Origin: Arenicola marina
Taxonomy: Eukaryota; Annelida; Polychaeta; Arenicolidae
Direction of reading: 5' to 3'
DNA: 64,000 nucleotides
Assembly (NCBI GenBank): GCA_964019135.1
Contig: OZ025248.1
Coordinates: forward strand, 45,811,670-45,875,669
Made by a program: the position numbers and the translations under genes. Below, in pieces: positions 35,337 to 47,203 of the stretch. Under the pieces are notes generated by a model. It made no database searches. It was not told the origin of the DNA and worked only from the letters and a program-made list of their open reading frames with translations. Numbering within the stretch: position 1 is the first letter of the stretch; every line of letters starts with the position of its first letter.

Positions 35337-37318
35337 GGGTACGTTACATAAGGACGGGCGCACTTAGCTCAGACAGCCCGGTCAGTCGCTGAGTGGATAG
35401 GTCGATACGATAACATGTATCGCCTTCTCATCGCATCGTCAGGGTTGTTGATTCGCGTCATTAAAGATCAGTTGATAATTTAAGCGGACATTGAACCTTT
35501 GCGAAGACGCTGGATGAATGGTGTAGATGTCTGGCCGAAATTGCTTTAAATTTATTTGGATATGTGTAAAATATATTAGTGATTATCTCTCTCAAAGCTG
35601 ACCCATTTCTCTAAATATGGTTCGATGGTAAAAAGAGAAGTGGGTTTACAAGTGAAGAAAAATCAAAGTGGGAGATTAGATGTAAAATTAAAATACTAGA
35701 AGTGTAAGACCTAGAATCAGATATTTAAAAAAAAAATGGATGCGTGACGTTGGAAATAAAATGGAGAAGGTTTCTCATTCGATGGCAAGAAACTGAAATA
35801 TGGTACATGCCTGGACAGATAGACTTGATACATTAGATTACATTATGCCATGGTGAGTGATGGGCATCTAACTTGATGAAAACGGCAAGGTGACAATCGA
35901 TATTCTGTGCAAACATACTAGACTAGTTTTAAGCAACTGAAATGCCGTTTTGTGATCCTAAGGACGCGGCGGAAACCATTGACCACTTCCGGACATACCG
36001 TGTGACAGGGTGCAGGCAATGGCGGTAACTCGTAGCGTCAAAGAGAATCACCCACGAGAATACAATTTGAATGTAAGGTAAGGTCTTACCCATTGTTCGG
36101 CGCTGGACACATTACAAACTAATTCTTAAGTCGAGATCACATGGATATCACCTGAATGGCTGCTGGATTCGGTTATGTGGGGGCGTTTCGTTTGGCCCAT
36201 GATGAGGAGAGGTGACATATGATAAGAATTGAGGGGGCACATTGCGGTAAACTGCACAATATGTTCACAACCTGTTGCCCTTTGTAGACCGCTACGATTA
36301 TTCGACTTTGATTCGGTGGCCTGTATGGCCCCGCGCAGACTGGAACCCTGACCATCGCATACCGAGGCCCAGCACTTCAGTTGGCCAGACGACAATTCGC
36401 CGTATAGAAAGCGCGGGAAGGGAAGGGGTGGCGGGGGCGGGGGCCGCGCTGTGGGAGACCCACGCCTTCTGGCTGTCCGTCACAAGGCCGGGGTGGGGGG
36501 GGGGGGCAGTGCTTGCCGCATTGCTTGCCGCCTGGGTGGGTGACAAGGTACCCCTACTGTGTCCGCCAACCACGGTTCAGTGGGCTGTTTACAAGGCTGT
36601 CTCACTTAGCTTACAGCAAGAGGGTGCGGCACAGTGGTCTGGCGGCCCCTTTGATCCTTTGTCCCAATCAAATTCACCTCGGCCATGTGCGCGAATCGAA
36701 TCATATGTTTTTGTGGCACTATGATAATGCGCAGTGTGCGTGTGTGTTTTTAAAGGCAAACCACCGTAAGTATTTTGATCCTTATCCTCATACCTTGAAC
36801 CATTCGTGCGCCTTATGAATGCAGGAGAAGGTCTTATTTAATCTTGGTCCATGGAAAAACTGTGTGCTGAAAAGTTAACTTACTATAACTCTAAATTAAA
36901 CGCGGAGCCGACCATTTACCAATTTCTGTAACCCGTCCAGCGGCCGATAGCGAGCGCTTTGTGGTCGAGTGTCACCCTAGCACGGGGAGCAAATGAGACC
37001 TGTCACCTGTGGCAAGCCAGCGCTACCTGCTCAGATTCCAATAGACATCCGACTACGAGATGTTCTGGGAATGCTACCCCCCCCCCCCCCACAAACCGTG
37101 GAAGGGAAGATGGGCACAGAAGAGAAGAGCAGAACCAGTGAGTAACGAGACGGAGGGGAGTATATCCAATTGCCGACGATGGCAACCCAATGCACTCAAT
37201 TCTGTGAGACTGCGAGATTACATTTATTTCAATTATATTGTCGTCGAAAAATTGGTAAATTGAAATTGGTTACGTGATCGACCACGGTGGTGGTGGGGTT
37301 TGTATTGCAGTGAACACG

Positions 37319-37440
37319 AGCCTGAATACGGGGTACTTGGGACATTTAAAAGTGAAACCCACTGTATATCAGCCTAAATACGGGGTACTTGGAACATTTA
37401 AAAGTGAAACGCACTGTATATCAGCCTGAATACGGGGTAC
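37319..37440. repeat. 52-bp tandem repeat, 2.3 copies
   Basis: GCCTGAATACGGGGTACTTG starts units at 37320, 37372 and 37424; near-identical. Confidence 0.92.
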
Positions 37441-39013
37441 ACTAAGTATAACTTTGACAGAGTAGCGATGTGATAATTTCATTACAGCCCTATATTTGTT
37501 GAGAGACTCCATCCGTGAGAGAAAACTCTTCATACTAATTACCCCTTTGCCTGGTATTGGTGGAATCCATGTGTTTTCTTTGAGTGTCTTGATAAGGCGC
37601 GCAGAATGGTGGGGTGTCCACCCATTTAGGCTGGGGGCGGGAAGGCTTTTGCGGTCGGCAGGCGGAGACAGTGAGGTGGAGTCACTCAGTCGGTCAATAG
37701 CTTAATTAGGACCATGACAATTGTATGTTGTCGAGTCGGACCACTTCTTTCCGCTGTCCCTGGCTAGTAGAGCGTCAGGTTAGACGAAGGTTTGACAGTG
37801 TGCTGTCAATTGCCTGTCAGCCGGCTACCCCGTAACCCAATCTGCCAGGCTTTGATTGTCTATAATCAGGCCATGTTTAAACATTGGAGGGTGAAAATCG
37901 AATAAATGCTAATCAACGATAAATATTGGTTCTCATACGCATTAATTGGTTTGGCTGAGTGTTAATAATTCGGCTCGGATCGCTCTCTCTCTCTCTCTCC
38001 CTCATTACGACAGGAATCGCTTACTGGAGTTAAATAGGCCCGATGATACGGGAACCCTGGGAAATCGACGCGTTCAGTCACGAACCAGACCAACAGCGCC
38101 AAGAATACGGAGATTATCTTGACGGTCTTAGACATTGGAACAGTGGAACGCCAAGCCCTGACCTCCGGCACGGTGGCTGGTATAGCCTGTCTCACTCACT
38201 AAGCTGCCCATCACCCAACCATTTATTTCGGTCTCCCTTGTGACCACAGTTTTCTACCAACGATTATGTTGGTGTGCAAATAGTGTGTTTACGTGCACCA
38301 CGGTCACCTTACAAACATTTCATTGTGCACCCACACACACACACCTAAATAATTCCTGCACACACCCCTGGCATGGGTTATTATTATATGAATAACAGAA
38401 GTCTGTTCCCGGTGACATGAAATGAGAAATAAACACAAAAATAGCCACCCTAGAAAAGACTCTAGCAGCCTGTACCTGGTTCCTTCGCCCCGTCATGTGC
38501 GCGTGTTATACCTCAGGCAGCACTCAGCTCGGCCTGGATGTATGTATGTATGTTACTTACTGTTAGTGTGTGGCAGGCTTTTATTCTTTCGCCTCGCCCC
38601 ACAACCCTCCCACACCGCCGAGTTTAGCAAATCTTGGGCTATTTTTTCATTATGATCACTCTTAAGCGTGACGCGTTGGGAGATAAAAAACACTTGACAT
38701 GGAATTAGCGCTGAGCTTCGGTCTACAGAGTGCACAATGGTGCCGCCGCCTGGGCGGTGACACCCGCACGAGCCCAGTGTTTACTCTGTCCACCAGGTGT
38801 TATCTTGATCTGGGACCTCCCCTCGTCGCACACACGCCTTTTGGATTGATCAACTCGCACCTTAATCGTGTCGTACCCTGGGGTCGTTCTTACCAAAGAT
38901 TATGTCTAATATGCATCACAATAATGTCTAATATACATCTAAGATACATCACTCGCAGCAGTAATAATTAGCTTCGTAATCCTTGAACGGTGGCTCCACC
39001 AAGCGGAAGAATG
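37441..39013. other. Unique sequence around the hypothetical exon
   Basis: Contains a short (CT)n tract at about 37983-38000 and a (CA)n tract near 38332-38344. No other supported feature. Confidence 0.45.
38025..38135 (-). CDS. Hypothetical 5' coding exon with a signal-peptide-like start
   Basis: From the ATG at 38135 the frame reads MSKTVKIISVFLALLVWFV, then TERVDFPGFPYHRAYLTP, to a good donor-like site (CCA then GTAAGC). A short basic start followed by 13 hydrophobic residues fits a secretory signal. The frame also stays open past the donor, to about 37962. An out-of-frame ATG lies upstream (CACCATCACC complement region, about 38211). I do not recognise the product and found no second exon. 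Small secreted peptides often have this first-exon form, but chance is possible. Confidence 0.28.
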
Positions 39014-42000
39014 ACGCCTGACACTGTGACCCCTGAAACTGTGGCCTTGTTACTGTGACCCTGAAACTATGACCCTGTCACTATGCCCTCTGACACTGTG
39101 ATCCTGTCACTGTGACCCTGTCACTGTGACCCTGTCACTGAGGCCCCCTGACATTGTGACCCTGTCACTGTGACCATGTCACTGTGACCCCCGATACTGT
39201 GACCCCTGACACTGTGGCCTTGTTACTGTGACCCTGAAACTATGACCCTGTCACTGTGCCCTCTGACACTGTGACCCTGTCACTGTGGCCCCTGACACTG
39301 TGACCCTGTCACTGTGACCCTGACATTGTGACCCTGACACTGTGACCCCTGACACTGTGGCCCTGTCACTGTGACCCTAAAACTGTGGCCATGACACTAT
39401 GACCCCTGAAACTGTGGCCCTGTCACTGTGACCCTGAAACTGTGGCCATGACACTATGACCCCTGACACTGTGGCCCTGTCACTGTGACCCCCGACACTG
39501 TGACCCCTGACACTGTGGCCCTGTCACTGTGACCCTGAAACTGTGGCCATGACAGTGTCACCCGGGCACTGTGGCCCCTGTTACTGTGACCCCTGACACT
39601 GTGCCCCTGTTACTGTGACCCTAACACTATGACCCTGACACAGTGACCCTGTCACTGTGACCTCTGACACTGTGACCCTGTCACTGTGGCCCCTGACACT
39701 GTGACCCTGTCACTGTGACCCTGACACTGTGGCCCTGACACTGTGACCCTAACACTATGACCCTGACACAGTGACCCTGTCACTGTGACCTCTGACACTG
39801 TGACCCTGTCACTGTGGCCCCTGACACTGTGACCCTGTCACTGTGACCCTGTCACTGTGACCCTAACACTGTGACCCTAACACTATGACCCTGACACAGT
39901 GACCCTGTCACTGTGACCCTGTCACTGTGACCCCTGTCACTGTGACCCCTGTCACTGTGACCCCTGTCACTGTGGCCCCTGACACTGTGGCCCTGTCACT
40001 GTGGCCCCTGACACTGTGGCCCTGTCGTTGTGGCCCTGACACTGTGACCCTGACACTGTGGCGCTGTTACTGTGACCCTGACACTGTGACCCTGACACTG
40101 TGACCCTGACACTGTGGCCCCTGACACTGTGGCCCTGACACGGTGGCCCTGTCACTGTGACCCTAAAACTGTGGCCATGACACTATGACCCCTGACACTG
40201 TGGCCCTGTCACTGTGACCCTGAAACTGTGGTCATGACACTATGACCCCTGACACTGTGGCCCTGTCACTGTGACCCTGACACTGTGGCCATGACACTAT
40301 GACCCCTGACACTGTGGCCCTGTCACTGTGACCCTGAAACTGTGGCCATGACAGTGTCACCCGGGCACTGTGGCCCCTGTTACTGTGACCCCTGACACTG
40401 TGGCCCTGACACTGTGACCCTAACACTATGACCCTGACACAGTGACCCTGTCACTGTGACCTCTGACACTGTGACCCTGTCACTGTGGCCCCTGACACTG
40501 TGACCCTGTCACTGTGACCCTGTCACTGTGACCCTGACACTGTGACCCTAACACTATGACCCTGACACAGTGACCCTGTCACTGTGACCCCTGTCACTGT
40601 GACCCCTGTCACTGTGACCCCTGACACTGTGGGCCTGACACTGTGGCCCTGTCACTGTGACTGTGATCCTCGCACTGTGACCTCTGACACTCTGGCCCTG
40701 ACACTGTGGCCCTGTCACTGTGGCCCCTGACACTGTGGCCCTATTACTATGGCCCTGACACTGTGACCCCTGACACTGTGGCCCTGTCACTGTGGCCCTG
40801 ACACTGTGACCCTGACACTGTGGCGCTGTTACTGTGACCCTGACACTGTGACCCTGAAACTGTGACCCTGACACTGTGGCCCTGTCACTGTGGCCCCTGA
40901 CACTGTGGCCCTGTTACTGCGACCCTGACACTGTGACCCTGACACTGTGACCCTGACACTGTGGCCCTGACACTGTGATCCTGACACTGTGACCCTGACA
41001 CTGTGGCCCCTGACACTGTGGCCTTGTTACTGTGACCCTGAAACTATGACCCTGTCACTGTGCCCTCTGACACTGTGACCCTGTCACTGTGGCCCTGTCA
41101 CTGCGACCCTGACACTGTGGCCATGTCACTGTGGCCCCCGTTACTGTGACCCCTGACACTGTGGCCCTGTTATGGTGACCCTAACACTGTGGCCCTGTTA
41201 CTGTGACCCTGACACTGTGGCCCCTGACACTGTGGCCTTGTTACTGTGACCCTGAAACTATGACCCTGTCACTGTGCCCTCTGACACTGTGACCCTGTCA
41301 CTGTGGCCCTGTCACTGCGACCCTGACACTGTGGCCATGTCACTGTGGCCCCCGTTACTGTGACCCCTGACACTGTGGCCCTGTTATGGTGACCCTAACA
41401 CTGTGGCCCTGTTACTGTGACCCTGACACTGTGGTCCGGTTATTGTGACCCTAACACTGTGCACGCCCTGTTATTGTGACCCTAACACTGTGGCCCTGTT
41501 ACTTTGACCCCTGACACTGTGGCCCTGTTACTGTGACCCCTGACAAGGAGGCCCTTTTACTGTGACTTCTGACACTGTGGCCCTGTTACTGTGACTTCTG
41601 ACACTGTGACCCTGTTACTGTGACTGCTGACACTGTGGCCCTGTTACTGTGACTTTTGACACTGTGGCCCTGTTACTGTGACTGCTGACACTGTGGCCCT
41701 GTTACTGTGACTTCTGACACTGCGGCCCTGTTACTGTGACTGCTGACACTGTGGCCCTGTTACTGTGACTTCTGACACTGTGGCCCTGTTACTGTGACTG
41801 CTGACACTGTGGCCCTGTTACTGTAACTTCTGACACTGTGGCCCTGTTACTGTAACTTCTGACACTGTGGCCCTGTGACTGTGACCCCTGACACTGTGGT
41901 CATCTTACTATGATCCCTGACACTGTGGCCCTGTTACTGTGGCCTCTGATTTTGTGGCCCTGTTACTGTGGCCCTGCCACTGTGGCCCTGTTACTATGGC

Positions 42001-42095
42001 CCTGTTACTATGGCCCTGTTACAGTGGCCCCTGACACTGTGACCCTGTTACTGTGGCCCTGACACTGTGGCCCTGTTACTATGGCCCCTGACACA
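39014..42095. repeat. 14/15-bp minisatellite with dimeric higher-order units (3.1 kb)
   Basis: CACTGTGACCCTGA (14) and CACTGTGGCCCCTGA (15) alternate irregularly. From about 41520 to 41870 a 29-bp dimer, CTGTTACTGTGACTTCTGAC plus ACTGTGGCC, is homogenised. Longer variant strings recur, for example around 41030-41140 and 41230-41390. It ends about 140 bp before the 39-bp array. Confidence 0.96.
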
Positions 42096-42235
42096 GCGTG
42101 TCATCCGCCTGGCGTATTTATAAGCTCAGCGTCAAAGTCGAAATTGGGGATTTCAACAAGTAGGACCACCAGTCTGACAGGAGGGTCTGGCATGATGGTC
42201 TGGTGCAAGGGTCTGTGGGGAAGTCTGCTAAACAG

Positions 42236-45200
42236 ATGGCAGAAGGACAGGAGCCCAGGAAGGTTGACCGTGACATGGCAGAAGGACGGGAGCCCAAAAA
42301 GGTTGACCGTGACATCGCAGAAGGCCGGGAGCCCAGGGAGGATGACCGTGACATGGCAGAAGGACGGGAGCCCAGGAAGGATGACCGTGACATGGCAGAA
42401 GGACGGGAGCCCAGGGAGGATGACCGTGACATGGCAGAAGGACGGGAGCCCAGGAAGGATGACCTGGACATGGCAGAAGGACGGGAGCCCAGGAAGGTTG
42501 ACCGTGACATGGCAGAAGGACGGGAGCCCAGGAAGCATGACCGTGACATGGCAGAAGGACGGGAGCCCAGGAAGGTTGACCGTGATATGGCAGAAGAGCG
42601 GGAGCCCAGGAAGGATGACCGTGACATGGCAGAAGGACGGGAGCCCAGGAAGCATGACCGTGACATGGCAGAAGGACGGGAGCCCAAAAAGGTTGACCGT
42701 GACATGGCAGAAGGGCGGGAGCCCAGGGAGGATGACCGTGACATGGCAGAAGGACGGGAGCCCAGGAAGGATGACCGTGACATGGCAGAAGGACGGGAGC
42801 CCAGGAAAGATGACCGTGACATGGCAGAAGGACAGGAGCCCAGGAAGGATGACCTGGACATGGCAGAAGGACGGGAGCCCAGGAAAGTTGACCGTGACAT
42901 GGCAGAAGGACGGGAGCCCAGGAAGGATGACCGTGACATGGCAGAAGGACAGGAGCCCAGGAAGGATGACCGTGACATAGCAGAAGGACGGGAGCCCAGG
43001 AAGGTTGACCGTGACATGGCAGAAGGACGGGAGCCCAGGAAGGATGACCGTGACATGGCAGAAGGACAGGAGCCCAGGAAGGATGACCTGGACATGGCAG
43101 AAGGACGGGAGCCCAGGAAGGATGACCGTGACATAGCAGAAGGACGGAAGCCCAGGAAGGATGACCGTGACATGGCAGAAGGACGGGAGCCCACGAAGGA
43201 TGACCTGGACATGGCAGAAGGACGGGAGCCTAGGAAGGATGACCGTGACATAGCAGAAGGATGGGAGCCCAGGAAGGATGACCGTGACATGGCAGAAGGA
43301 CGGGAGCCCAGGAAGGATGACAGTGACATGGCAGAAGGACGGGAGCCCAGGAAGGATGACCGTGACATGGCAGAAGGACGGGAGCCCAGGAAGGATGACC
43401 GTGACATGGCAGAAGGACGGGAGCCCAGGAAGGATGACCGTGACATGGCAGAAGGACGGGAGCCCAGGAAGGATGACCGTGACATGGCAGAAGGACAGGA
43501 GCCCAGGAAGGATGACCGTGACATGGCAGAAGGACAGGAGTCCAGGAAGGATGACCGTGACATGGCAGAAGGACGGGAGCCCAGGAAGGATGACCGTGAC
43601 ATGGCAGAAGGACAGGGGCACAGGAAGGATGACCGTGACATGGCAGAAGGACAGGAGCCCAGGAAGGATGACCGTGACATGGCAGAAGGACAGGAGCCCA
43701 GGAAGGATGACCGTGACATGGCAGAAGGACAGGGGCACAGGAAGGATGACCGTGACATGGCAGAAGGACGGGAGCCCAGGAAGGATGACCGTCACATGGC
43801 AGAAGGACGGGAGCCCAGGAAGGATGACCTGGACATGGCAGAAGGACGGGAGCCCAGGAAGGATGACCGTGACATGGCAGAAGGACGGGAGCCCAGGAAG
43901 GATGACCTGGACATGGCAGAAGGACGGGAGCCCAGGAAGGTTGACCGTGACATGGCAGAAGGACGGGAGCCCAGGAAGGATGACCGTGACATGGCAGAAG
44001 GACAGGAGCCCAGGAAGGATGACCTGGACATGGCAGAAGGACGGGAGCCCAGGAAGGATGACCGTGACATGGCAGAAGGACGGGAGCCCAGGAAGGATGA
44101 CCGTGACATGGCAGAAGGACAGGAGCCCAGGAAGGATGACCTGGACATGGCAGAAGGACGGGAGCCCAGGAAGGATGACCGTGACATAGCAGAAGGACGG
44201 AAGCCCAGGAGGGATGACCGTGACATGGCAGAAGGACGGGAGCCCACGAAGGATGACCTGGACATGGCAGAAGGACGGGAGCCTAGGAAGGATGACCGTG
44301 ACATAGCAGAAGGATGGGAGCCCAGGAAGGATGACCGTGACATGGCAGAAGGACGGGAGCCCAGGAAGGATGACAGTGACATGGCAGAAGGACGGGAGCC
44401 CAGGAAGGATGACCGTGACATGGCAGAAGGACGGGAGCCCAGGAAGGATGACCTGGACATGGCAGAAGGACGGGAGCCCAGGAAGGATGACCGTGACATG
44501 GCAGAAGGACGGGAGCCCAGGAAGGATGACCGTGACATGGCAGAAGGACAGGAGCCCAGGAAGGATGACCGTGACATGGCAGAAGGACAGGAGCCCAGGA
44601 AGGATGACCGTGACATGGCAGAAGGACGGGAGCCCAGGAAGGATGACCGTGACATGGCAGAAGGACAGGGGCACAGGAAGGATGACCGTGACATGGCAGG
44701 ACAGGAGCCCAGGAAGGATGACCGTGACATGGCAGAAGGACAGGAGCCCAGGAAGGATGACCGTGACATGGCAGAAGGACAGGGGCACAGGAAGGATGAC
44801 CGTGACATGGCAGAAGGACGGGAGCCCAGGAAGGATGACCGTGACATGGCAGAAGGACGGGAGCCCAGGAAGGATGACCTGGACATGGCCGAAGGACGGG
44901 AGCCCAGGAAGGATGACCGTGACATGGCAGAAGGACGGGAGCCCAGGAAGGATGACCTGGACATGGCAGAAGGACGGGAGCCCAGGAAGGATGACCGTGA
45001 CATGGCAGAAGGACGAGAGCCCAGGAAGGATGACCGTGACATGGCAGAAGAACAGGAGCCCAGGAAGGATGGCCGTGACATGGCAGAAGGACAGGAGCCC
45101 AGGAAGGATGACCGTGACATGGCAGAAGGACGGGAGCCCAGGAAGGATGACCGTGACATGGCAGAAGGACAGGAGCCCAGGAAGGTTGACCGTGACATGG

Positions 45201-46833
45201 CAGAAGGACGAGAGCCCAGGAAGATTGACCTGGACATGGCAGAAGGACAGGAGCCTAGGAAGGATGACCGTGACATGGCAGAAGGACAAGAGCCCAGGAA
45301 GGATGACCGTGACATGGCAGAAGGACGGAAGCCCAGGAAGGTTGACCGTGACATGGCAGAAGGACGGGAGCCCAGGAAGGATGACCGTGACATGGCAGAA
45401 GGACGGGAGCCCAGGAAGGATGACAGTGACATGGCAGAAAGACAGGAGCCCAGGAAGGATGACCGTGACATGGCAGAAGGACAGGAGCCCAGGAAGGATG
45501 ACCGTGATATGGCAGAAGGACAGGAGCCCAGGAAGGATGACCGTGACATGGCAGAAGGACAGGAGCCCAGGAAGGATGACCGTGACATGGCAGAAGGACG
45601 GGAGCCCAGGAAGGATGACAGTGACATGGCAGAAAGACAGGAGCCCAGGAAGGATGACCGTGACATGGCAGAAGGACAGGAGCCCAGGAAGGATGACCGT
45701 GATATGGCAGAAGGACAGGGGCACAGGAAGGATGACCGTGACATGGCAGAAGGACAGGAGCCCAGGAAGGATGACCGTGACATGGCAGAAGGACAGGAGC
45801 CCAGGAAGGATGACCGTGACATGGCAGAAGGACGGGAGCCCAGGAAGGTTGACCGTGACATGGCAGAAGAACGTGAGCCCAGGAAGGATGACCGTGACAT
45901 GGCAGAAGGACGTGAGCCCAGGAAGGATGACCGTGACATGGCAGAAGGACGGGAGCCAAGGAAGGATGACCGTGACATGGCAGAAGGACAGGAGCCCAGG
46001 AAGGATGACCGTGACATGGCAGAAGGACGGGAGCCCAGGAAGGTTGACCGTGACATGGCAGAAGGACGGGAGCCCAGGAAGGATGACCGTGACATGGCAG
46101 AAGGACGGGAGCCCAGGATGGATGACCGTGACATGGCAGAAGGACGGGAGCCCAGGAAGGATGACCGTGACATAGCAGAAGGACGGAAGCCCAGGAAGGT
46201 TGACCGTGACATGGCAGAAGGACAGGAGCCCAGGAAGGATGACCGTGACATGGCAGAAGGACGGGAGCCCAGGAAGGATGACCGTGACATGGCAGAAGGA
46301 CGGGAGCCCAGGAAGGATGACCGTGACATAGCAGAAGGCCGGGAGCCCAGGAAGGTTGACCGTGACATGGCAGAAGGACGGGAGCCCAGGAAGGTTGACC
46401 GTGACATGGCAGAAGGACGGGAGCCCAGGAAGGTTGACCGTGACATGGCAGAAGGACGGGAGCCCAGGAAGGATGACCGTGACATGGCAGAAGGACGGGA
46501 GCCCAGGAAGGATGACCGTGACATGGCAGAAGGACGGGAGCCCAGGAAGGATGACCGTGACATAGCAGAAGGACGGGAGCCCAGGAAGGATGACCGTGAC
46601 ATGGCAGAAGGACAGGAGCCCAGGAAGGATGACCGTGACATGGCAGAAGGACGGGAGCCCAGGAAGGTTGACCGTGACATGGCAGAAGGACGGGAGCCCA
46701 GGAAGGATGACCGTGAGATGGCAGAAGGACGGGAGCCCAGGAAGGTTGACCGTGACATGGCAGAAGGACGGGAGCCCAGGAAGGATGACCGTGACATGGC
46801 AGAAGGACAGAGGCCGATGAACAGTGACGTTGA
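42236..46833. repeat. 39-bp minisatellite, about 118 units (4.6 kb)
   Basis: Units start ATGGCAGAAGGACGGGAGCC and continue CAGGAAGGATGACCGTGAC. A block of about 27 units (1,053 bp) is duplicated: the rare CCCACGAAGG variant (about 43190 and 44243) and the GGGGCA variant (about 43620 and 44673) recur at exactly that spacing. Variation is mainly point changes; one unit near 44696 lacks 3 bp. Confidence 0.97.
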
Positions 46834-46876
46834 CAAGGCAGAAGATTCACCTTTCACATGGGTATATTTTTTCTGA
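42236..46876 (+). CDS. Doubtful open frame across the 39-bp array (about 1,546 codons)
   Basis: The frame runs from an ATG inside the first repeat to TGA at 46874-46876. It reads as about 118 copies of MAEG(R/Q)EPRK(D/V)DRD, then a unique tail, NSDVDKAEDSPFTWVYFF. The frame is also open for about 23 codons upstream of the ATG. The product would be a very hydrophilic, charged, low-complexity protein. Against coding: the period is 39 bp, so other frames are also long (1,207 and 1,060 codons on the minus strand), and variants do not favour third positions. For coding: only this frame crosses the whole array, and ATA/TAG-type variants that stop other frames are silent or missense here. No splice partners are certain. 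Confidence 0.2.
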   Translation: MAEGQEPRKVDRDMAEGREPKKVDRDIAEGREPREDDRDMAEGREPRKDDRDMAEGREPREDDRDMAEGREPRKDDLDMAEGREPRKVDRDMAEGREPRKHDRDMAEGREPRKVDRDMAEEREPRKDDRDMAEGREPRKHDRDMAEGREPKKVDRDMAEGREPREDDRDMAEGREPRKDDRDMAEGREPRKDDRDMAEGQEPRKDDLDMAEGREPRKVDRDMAEGREPRKDDRDMAEGQEPRKDDRDIAEGREPRKVDRDMAEGREPRKDDRDMAEGQEPRKDDLDMAEGREPRKDDRDIAEGRKPRKDDRDMAEGREPTKDDLDMAEGREPRKDDRDIAEGWEPRKDDRDMAEGREPRKDDSDMAEGREPRKDDRDMAEGREPRKDDRDMAEGREPRKDDRDMAEGREPRKDDRDMAEGQEPRKDDRDMAEGQESRKDDRDMAEGREPRKDDRDMAEGQGHRKDDRDMAEGQEPRKDDRDMAEGQEPRKDDRDMAEGQGHRKDDRDMAEGREPRKDDRHMAEGREPRKDDLDMAEGREPRKDDRDMAEGREPRKDDLDMAEGREPRKVDRDMAEGREPRKDDRDMAEGQEPRKDDLDMAEGREPRKDDRDMAEGREPRKDDRDMAEGQEPRKDDLDMAEGREPRKDDRDIAEGRKPRRDDRDMAEGREPTKDDLDMAEGREPRKDDRDIAEGWEPRKDDRDMAEGREPRKDDSDMAEGREPRKDDRDMAEGREPRKDDLDMAEGREPRKDDRDMAEGREPRKDDRDMAEGQEPRKDDRDMAEGQEPRKDDRDMAEGREPRKDDRDMAEGQGHRKDDRDMAGQEPRKDDRDMAEGQEPRKDDRDMAEGQGHRKDDRDMAEGREPRKDDRDMAEGREPRKDDLDMAEGREPRKDDRDMAEGREPRKDDLDMAEGREPRKDDRDMAEGREPRKDDRDMAEEQEPRKDGRDMAEGQEPRKDDRDMAEGREPRKDDRDMAEGQEPRKVDRDMAEGREPRKIDLDMAEGQEPRKDDRDMAEGQEPRKDDRDMAEGRKPRKVDRDMAEGREPRKDDRDMAEGREPRKDDSDMAERQEPRKDDRDMAEGQEPRKDDRDMAEGQEPRKDDRDMAEGQEPRKDDRDMAEGREPRKDDSDMAERQEPRKDDRDMAEGQEPRKDDRDMAEGQGHRKDDRDMAEGQEPRKDDRDMAEGQEPRKDDRDMAEGREPRKVDRDMAEEREPRKDDRDMAEGREPRKDDRDMAEGREPRKDDRDMAEGQEPRKDDRDMAEGREPRKVDRDMAEGREPRKDDRDMAEGREPRMDDRDMAEGREPRKDDRDIAEGRKPRKVDRDMAEGQEPRKDDRDMAEGREPRKDDRDMAEGREPRKDDRDIAEGREPRKVDRDMAEGREPRKVDRDMAEGREPRKVDRDMAEGREPRKDDRDMAEGREPRKDDRDMAEGREPRKDDRDIAEGREPRKDDRDMAEGQEPRKDDRDMAEGREPRKVDRDMAEGREPRKDDREMAEGREPRKVDRDMAEGREPRKDDRDMAEGQRPMNSDVDKAEDSPFTWVYFF

Positions 46877-47203
46877 TAATTTCTTATGTAATAATCTGTT
46901 GTAATGTTCTGGATGCTAGCATACATGTGATGGCATGATAATACACTACTGCTGTAATATCCTAGCAAGGACACTTATAGTACGTTTATAGATATGGATT
47001 TCGCATCTCATATAGTCTACCAAGAATATTCATCATCAAATACTGTTGCAAAGCTACATTCAAGAGCTTGCGTGGTTAGCATTATTGAAAACACTTGCTT
47101 GACATTCCACAAAAGCAAAGAGCGCATTAATTCAAATCATGGCTGATATCTTACACCACAGAAGACATACTCCTGGTCCTCGTGGCTCAGTGGGGTTTGG
47201 ATT

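Larger units (their letters stand above)
34349..37318. other. Mostly unique sequence with a promoter-like site; no supported gene
   Basis: A (TA)n tract lies near 34943-34962 and G runs near 36500. The open frames at 36275-36724 and 36298-36573 overlap on opposite strands in G/C-rich DNA and look compositional. A TATA-type site is listed separately at 35328. Confidence 0.45.

Noticed and set aside
42101-46974. Minus-strand frames of 1,207, 1,060 and 546 codons
   Set aside because: Antisense readings of the 39-bp array; none spans the full array, unlike the plus frame.
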